From: an uncultured Lachnospiraceae bacterium | GTDB taxonomy: Bacteria > Bacillota > Clostridia > Lachnospirales > Lachnospiraceae | NCBI GenBank assembly: GCA_910588565.1 | Contig: CAJUPF010000040.1 | Coordinates: 1 to 7,470 of the forward strand | Length of the DNA: 7,470 nt | Direction: 5' to 3' | Part shown: in pieces, positions 1-6,300 of the stretch | Position numbering within the stretch: the stretch's first letter is position 1 | Layout: the number at the start of each line of letters is the position of its first letter | The notes under the pieces: model-generated | Database searches by the model: none | Told to the model about the DNA's origin: nothing | Seen by the model: the letters and a program-made list of their open reading frames with translations, nothing else | Program-made: the position numbers and the translations under genes

Positions 1-20
1 CTCATTACTTGACTTGCCAT
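1..20 (-). CDS. rpsJ: 30S ribosomal protein S10, N-terminal fragment (runs off the window)
   Basis: Only 20 bases are present, encoding MASQVM and the first two bases of the next codon (AG, Arg or Ser). Clostridial S10 proteins typically begin MANQVMRITLKAYDH or very close to it, so the match is characteristic despite its length. Support comes from the strong Shine-Dalgarno, the UP-like promoter and the long structured leader, as expected ahead of the S10-spc ribosomal protein cluster. S10 is part of the 30S head and also acts in antitermination as NusE. The rest of the gene and operon lie to the left of the window. Confidence 0.78.
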
Positions 21-247
21 AAAAAAAGCCGCCTCCTTTTCGCACTTTACTTCAGTACGACAAGCGGTGACTGTACACTTTGCCGGGTGTGTCATAATCG
101 TTCACCCGCCGTTTCTACCTCTTACTTATCCTGTAGACTTTTGTGATACAGTGACTTGTCGCCAGTTTCCTAACTTGACATTCGCTCCACGGAAAACCTG
201 CCACATCGGGCAGCAACCTCTCGTTTCTTTGCTATCATGTCACAGCG
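21..247 (-). ncRNA. Structured 5' leader RNA of the S10 (rpsJ) operon
   Basis: About 227 untranslated nt lie between the predicted transcription start and the rpsJ ATG. Pairings read by hand: 242-237 with 181-176 (UGACAU/AUGUCA) enclosing a hairpin 213-209/202-198 (CUGCC/GGCAG); 175-172/167-164 (AGUU/AACU); 108-103/89-84 (CGGGUG/CACCCG). A long-range helix 162-155 with 64-57 (GCGACAAG/CUUGUCGU) encloses the 108-84 hairpin. Two alternatives conflict: 151-147 can pair with 135-131 or with 75-71, and 64-57 can instead join a hairpin 64-54/46-36 that reaches the Shine-Dalgarno. S10 operon leaders in other bacteria mediate autoregulation, by L4 in Escherichia coli. Regulation here is inferred; no family was verified. 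Confidence 0.55.
32..39 (-). promoter_or_regulatory. Ribosome binding site of rpsJ
   Basis: The minus strand reads AAAGGAGG, near-perfect to the anti-Shine-Dalgarno, 11 nt before the ATG. The spacer is CGGC followed by seven U. Its 5' end (36-38) can pair with 64-62 in the local hairpin of the leader, so access to it may be regulated. Confidence 0.8.
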
Positions 248-253
248 TCTGTT

Positions 254-306
254 ATTATATAGGATGTTTGTAAAAAATGCAAGTGTTTTTTTATTTTTAT
301 TTTACT
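254..306 (-). promoter_or_regulatory. S10 operon promoter with UP-like element
   Basis: On the minus strand there is a perfect TATAAT (259-254), a 17-nt spacer and TTGCAT as -35 (282-277, three of six to consensus). Immediately upstream lies an A-rich tract (306-283, runs of A broken by single T or C) that resembles the UP elements of strong ribosomal promoters and would compensate for the weak -35. Transcription should start about 246-248 and proceed towards rpsJ. Confidence 0.75.
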
Positions 307-309
307 TCT

Positions 310-351
310 AAAGCGGCGGGAGATGCAGTTCCATACATCCCCCGCCGCTTT
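310..351 (-). terminator. Stem-loop after the giant gene, probable terminator without a U-tract
   Basis: It begins 8 nt after the TAA stop. The arms at 351-334 and 327-310 form 18 pairs with two G-U wobbles, of which the outer 11 (AAAGCGGCGGG with CCCGCCGCTTT) are perfect and GC-rich; the loop is 6 nt. Reading in the direction of the gene, the 3' arm ends CTTT and then runs into an A-rich stretch, so the normal U-tract is missing. It may terminate weakly, stabilise the 3' end of the mRNA, or insulate the next promoter. On the plus strand it is likewise not followed by T residues. Confidence 0.55.
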
Positions 352-359
352 CAAAATCC

Positions 360-3300
360 TTATTTGATCCTGATACTTACTTTTGCTTTCTTTCCGCTTC
401 CATCTGTAGCTGACGCTGTAATGGTAACTTTTTTGCCTTTTCCGGCTTTCTTCGCTTTTACTTTTCCATTTTTGTCAACTGTAGCGTACTTGGTATTGGA
501 ACTCTTCCATTCCAGAGTTTTATTTACCTTGCTTCCGGTAGTTTTTACAATCGCCCTCAGTTTCATGGTTTTGTTTACTTTTAAGGTCTTAGCGGGAGCT
601 TTTAATTTAATGCTCTTAACCGCATTCTTCATAACCTTAATTTTAATAGTAGCTTTCTTTTTACTTCCGTCTGTCGCTGCAGCGGTTACTGTAACAGTCT
701 TGCCAGCTGCAGATTTTTTCAGTTTCAGGCTGCCGCTCTTACTGATAGAAGCATATTTCTTGCTCTTCTTATCTACGCTCCATGTCACTTTCTTATTTCC
801 TGCGTTCGCCGGAGTAATTTTCACCGTAAGCTTAATTGACTTGCCTGCCGCAAGCTTCTTCGACGGCGCCTGGATCGTAATCTTGCTGACTTTTATGTGT
901 TCATCCCCAGTGGTAACAACCGGCACCAGGCCTTTGATTGCTGCGTCCAGGGCAGTTACCTGTGCATCTACCGCGCTCTGTGCTGCATTCTTGTTGTCAA
1001 GCACCGCCTTTGCCGCCGCGATTGCTGCCTGCAGTTTCTGGTAGCTGTCTGCCGTATAGCCGTCCGCTTTGATTGCAATTGCGGTGTTATACAATTTCTG
1101 CAGCGCCGCTTTATCAACAGTAGTTGTGGAGCCGCCTGTCTTCTGCAGGCCTTCAACCGCCTTCTGCAGATCTGCAGCCTTAGCTTCTATCTCGCTCTGT
1201 GGCGCATTGCTGTCTGCTAAAACTGCTTTCAGCGCTGCAATCGCGTTCTGCAGCTTCTGATAGCTCTCTTTTGTATAGCCGTCCGCCTTGATTGCCACCG
1301 CGCTGTCATATTTGCTCTGTACGTCTTCCATAAGCGCTTTTGGCCACTCATATGCACCGATATCAGCTTTTTCATCCAGAGGATTGCCAAAGTAATCTTT
1401 CTCCGGTTTTTCTGCCTCATTTGGAACCAGTTCTTCTGCCAGGGCATCCAAAGCGCTTGACGGCGCTGCCGGATGAGCCGCCCCTTTATCAATGCATACC
1501 GAATCTTTTGCAGTCTGGAAGCCTTCTGCTGTTCCAAGCGTTGTCTTTCCGTCTTTCCAGCTGCCTTCGGTGTAGTTCTTCACATCCTTAAACTTCGGAT
1601 CTTCTACGATCGCATCAGCATCCGCTGGCTGATAAGCTGTTTCAGCTCCACCGAACGCAACATTGTCATGATGTGTCACACCTTTTGTTGTTACACTATT
1701 TTCTTTCGTCGGGCCATAGAAAATATTATTAAATACTTCTACATCTTTAATCGCAGAGCCTTCCCATGCGGAAGCAGGCATCAGGCTTGTTGTATATTCA
1801 GTATCCTTCCAGTAAATCGTATTATTGTAAATCTGTACGCCCAATGAGCCATATTTACCAGATCCCATACGGATGACCGGAGCGCCATCATATAGTCCGT
1901 CATTGACACTGATATTATATCTTGCGATATTGTTTACCGTTGCGCCTGGTCCTGGGCAAAGCATCAGGAAACCGCCCAGATTGTCATGGCTGTAGTTGTA
2001 CTCGTATACACAGTTCTGTACGCCATAGTCAAAATCAAATGCCATACTGTCATTTCCAACTGCTGTTCCTTTTGAATCCATTGAGGTATGGCATGCTTCA
2101 TTATAACGGAATGTTACGTTATTTGCATCCCATGCCCACAGTGCGGCGTGATTTGGATTTGCACTGTAATCCCATCTGCTGTCTGCGGAATTATGGATCA
2201 GATTGTACTCAACAATAGCATCTGTGGTATTAATCGGAACAATACCGTCGCCCGCTACATCATGTACGTAGTTATTGTCAATCTTCACATTGCTGCTGCC
2301 GATCCATTTGCTGTTTCCAGCGTTCTGATATGATGTATCGCTGTAAGTTCCGCCTACCAGTTCACGTGCTGCCCATACGCTTTCCATATAGATTGCTTCA
2401 TGGCAGACATTTGTAACTTCATTTCCGGAAATTGTTAATCCGTCATACCAGGATTCTTTTACTCCGGTGTGATTATCGCCATCACCTGTTACTACGACAA
2501 TCAGACCTCCGGCTGCCTTCTCTGCGCCGCCTTTCATCAGTCCGTTGACATCATGAATCTTATTATTGCGGATTACAACATTAGACAGCTTTCCTGCATC
2601 CCTGTTTTCTACAACAAGGCCGGATAATAATTTTTTACTCTGTGCATAATCTCCATCCACGGAAGCGTCCCAGTTGGTAATATCCAGATTTTCAACTACG
2701 ATATTTTCACTGTTATAAACGTGGACTGCCGCCAGCTCTTCCTTGGTATTGTAAGACCAGCTCGCGCCGGCTCCGTTAATCTGCGGTTTGCTGCCATCGC
2801 CGTAGCTTCCGATCACAACAGGATTCTCTTTTTCACCTTTGGCATTCTTTACAGTAAGTTTCTGCCCATCCCATTTGCTGCCGGCTTTCAGAAGAATCTT
2901 TCCTCCTGCTGTCAAATTCTCAACAGAAGAAGCCTTTGTCAAAGTCTTCCATGCTTTCTCAGGAGTCAAACCGTCGTTCTCGTCATTTCCATTTGCAGAA
3001 TCTACATAATAAGTTTTGCCGCCGCCTTCAATAGTCGGAACTTTAATATTGATCTGGTCAAAAACATCCATCGACCAGTCGCTGTAGTCTTTGATTGCAA
3101 TTTTATTGTTTTCTAAAAACTCAATTGGAAGCCATACATATCTGGAGCTTCTTAATGTTCCGCCTGTATCCGGGTTATGCCAGCGGTCGCCCATATAGAT
3201 GTATTTTCCATTTTCAGGATCTACCGGAATCACGCAGGTACTCTGTGTCTGGAACGTATTCTTATTGGTATCGCCTACACAGGGATCTCCCTTTCTGGTC

Positions 3301-6300
3301 CAGGGGCCTAACGGGTTGTCTGCAACTGCATACGCCGCCCGGTTTGGCGCCCAGCCGGTACATCCGGATGTGATCAGATAATATTTGCCCTCGTATTTAA
3401 ACATTGCCGGAGCTTCCCTGGAGTCAGTGCTGCTAATGCAGAAATCTTCACCCAGTACCATTTTATCTGCATCCTCTGCAAGGCCTGTATAGCTGTCATT
3501 CAATTTCGCAATATACATAACGGCATTGCCTTCCGAAGAATACAATACATACGCTGTTCCGTCATCGTCTTTAAACAGGTTCATATCGCGCACATGTCCG
3601 CCTACCGAATCAAATCCATGATCGGTACGTTCCGGATCTGACGTCAGCAGATAGCTGCCCTGCAGTGCAAACGGCCCAAACGGGCTGTCAGAAACTGCGA
3701 TACCGGCTTTTGCTTTTGCGTAGTTGCCGCCTGTGCTGTCCGGCGTCTGTCCGTCTGCGTGGAACCAGATAACATATTTCTTCGTGTTATCATTATACAG
3801 CATCTTCGGACGCTCAATGACACATCCTGTCTCAGATCCATTATCATCTGTCCAGAGATCCGCATAGATTCTCTTCTGATCTTCTTCCGGCAGCTTGCCA
3901 TAAAGATCTGTAAAATAGTTCTCTGTTGTAAATGTTTCCCAGTTAGGCACTGTCTTTAATACGGTACCAATATCTACCCAGTTTAATAAATCCTGTGAAA
4001 TATAAGCGTGAATGCCCGGGCATGGACGATAGTCATATGTCTTATCTTCACCAATCCAGTACCAGAACTCCTTTTCAGAAGCCTCTATGTCTCCATTTCC
4101 GTTAAAGTCATAGCCTGCATCCCATGTAACCTTCTGCACCTGTCCGCCATGTGCCTGAATCACTTCGCCATTCGTATCATAAATGGTATCCCCATTGGTG
4201 CCTGAGAATGTTGTGTAATTGTAAAGCGCTTTCAGTCCAAGGTATGCTTCAAACAGAGCGTACTGCGCATCTGTCTTTGCTCCCACATCTTCAGAACCGT
4301 TCAAATCCTTTGCAGCTTTCAGGGCTGTATCATATGCTTGTTTCGTTGTTGTCTCGTAGTTCTTTCCGTCTGTTTTGCCTTCGCAGTATTCCACCCATTT
4401 TTCCAGTGTCGCTGGGATTTCCGGCAATTTAAGATCTTCCGGCATACGGTATAACTTAAGCTCTGCAATATTACAGTTTCCATTTGCGCCTACCGCATAT
4501 TTATAATAACGGAATTTCTGTCTTAAAGCGCTCACTGTTTCAAATTCATTCATATATGCATAGGACAGTTTATTTGCCGGGGGAATTTCTGAAATTGTAT
4601 GCAGCAGCGTCCATTTGTTTCCGTCATTAGAGCCATACAAAGACGCGCCAACAGCTCTGTCCATGTAACCGCTTCTCGGCGCATAGCCATAGGCTGCAAT
4701 CGCTTCTGCTTTTCCTTCTCCCAGGTCAACCTGCACGTAACCATTGCCTACGCCGTCAAAAAATGTATCGAACTTGCCGTCAACAACCTTATCAACTGTA
4801 TTTCCATTGTTGTTGCCCTCATTATCTGTCCAGGGTTCGCTTCCGGTAACCATCTCTGCAGTTAACGGAATTTCCTGCGCAGCCAGATCCAAATCTCCCA
4901 GATCCATACCGCTCATAATCTCAGCCCGCATCTGGTTCATCAGTTTCTCCCGCTTTGCAGCTTCATCTGCGTTTCCGGCGTTAAATCCCACGCCTTCTAC
5001 AATAAATGTATTGATGGAATTCGCTTTCATCGTTGCAGTGAAGTATTTTTCTGCCGCGTTTGCGCTGATATTGGCATCTGTAATTTTCTTCCAATTTTCA
5101 CCGTTTTCGGAAGTGCCGCTGGTACGGCACAGCTCGATTCCGGTTCCCATTGTCTCAAACCTGCTTAAATCAAACTTCCATGTCTTGTCTTCGCCATCTG
5201 TATTAATCGCTACGATAACCGCTCTCTTACCTTTGGAATCATATACCACAAGCGTCTGCTGGTTGTCAGATCCCATAATCGTATATCCTGGCCGGATATA
5301 TCTGGAGAACTGGCCGTAAGCATAATATTTTCTGGTTAAAATAAGCTTTTTGTTGTTATGATCGCCGATTGCGATGCCCCACCAGCCTTTGTTCTCCGGG
5401 TCATACATAACCTCGCCGGCGTCATTTTCCTTTGTCATTAACTCTTCTATGGAATTCGCGTCAAACTTGTTATTAGCGTCCACATTCAGGTCAACCGCAT
5501 TCCACATAATCCATGCGGAAGGCTTCAGCCCGTTCATATCCGTCATAATCTGCTGCGCAAATCCAAGCGCTCCGCCCATCTCGCCAGGATTTGTTCCCAG
5601 ACGGGAAGCGCCGTCAATTTCAGACATCCACAGGTTCTTGCCTTCTGTTTCTGCCAGTTCTCTTAATTCTGTCCGTTTGGAACCGCTGTATGTATGCGTA
5701 TCAATTCTCTCAATCGTCTTTCTCGCCGTACCTGACAATTTCTTATAAGAAGTGATTGCCGTATCAATACTCGTCTCGTCCGTACCGGAAATAATAATTT
5801 TCTCAACTGCTTTCTTTGCAGCCTCGCCTTTCACCTCTGGCAGACGCTCTTTTAACGCTTTGTCCATTTCAATAATAATATTGGACTCGGACGCGCCCTG
5901 ATCAAAATGACAGCCTTCCTGTTTTTCACTGTATGCGCCCCAGTAATTGGTATACGGCTCATTCATCGGAGTCGCGCTCTGGAAATAAACGCCTCTGGGT
6001 TCCTCTGCCGTCGTCGGCTCAAGCGGGCTTGCCGCCGTCGCTCCCTGCGCCTCTGTCTCCGCCCAGTGTACGATAATATCCGCCATATAAGCGGCAAACG
6101 CTTTATAGCAGTCCGCGCGCAGATTGTCTGAACCCGCGTCTTCCGCACCTGAACTGCAGCCGCTGTTCGTCATAAAATATGGAGGAGAATTGGAAAACGC
6201 TTCTGCAATAAAATCTGACGTTTCCCCGTCGTTGCCGCTGTCATGCGCTTTCCTTGCAGCCTGCAGGATGTTCCACTGGTTTCTGTCTGCTGTCCAGTCA

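Noticed and set aside
21..247. Metabolite riboswitch, T-box, tmRNA or RNase P RNA in the left intergenic region
   Set aside because: I found no T-box AGGGTGG core, no B12, TPP or SAM box signature and no tmRNA or RNase P core motif. Position before rpsJ fits a ribosomal protein leader.
67..273. A 68-codon open frame on the plus strand in the intergenic region
   Set aside because: It overlaps the rpsJ promoter and leader on the opposite strand, has no Shine-Dalgarno, and the structured leader explains the sequence better.
277..1044. A 255-codon open frame on the plus strand rich in Phe, Leu and Ala, resembling a membrane protein
   Set aside because: It is the antisense of the lysine-rich Ig-like and FIVAR coding region: Lys codons (AAA/AAG) read backwards give Phe and Leu. 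No good ribosome binding site and no recognisable family.
4074..4109. Dockerin-like calcium loop suggesting a cellulosome component
   Set aside because: There is a single EF-like loop inside the GH43 domain, with no paired second repeat and no dockerin helix, so cellulosome attachment is not supported.
4744..5319. A 191-codon open frame on the plus strand
   Set aside because: It is antisense to the conserved GH30/CBM32 region, with low-complexity Ser/Pro/Ile/Phe composition typical of a shadow frame and no start signal.
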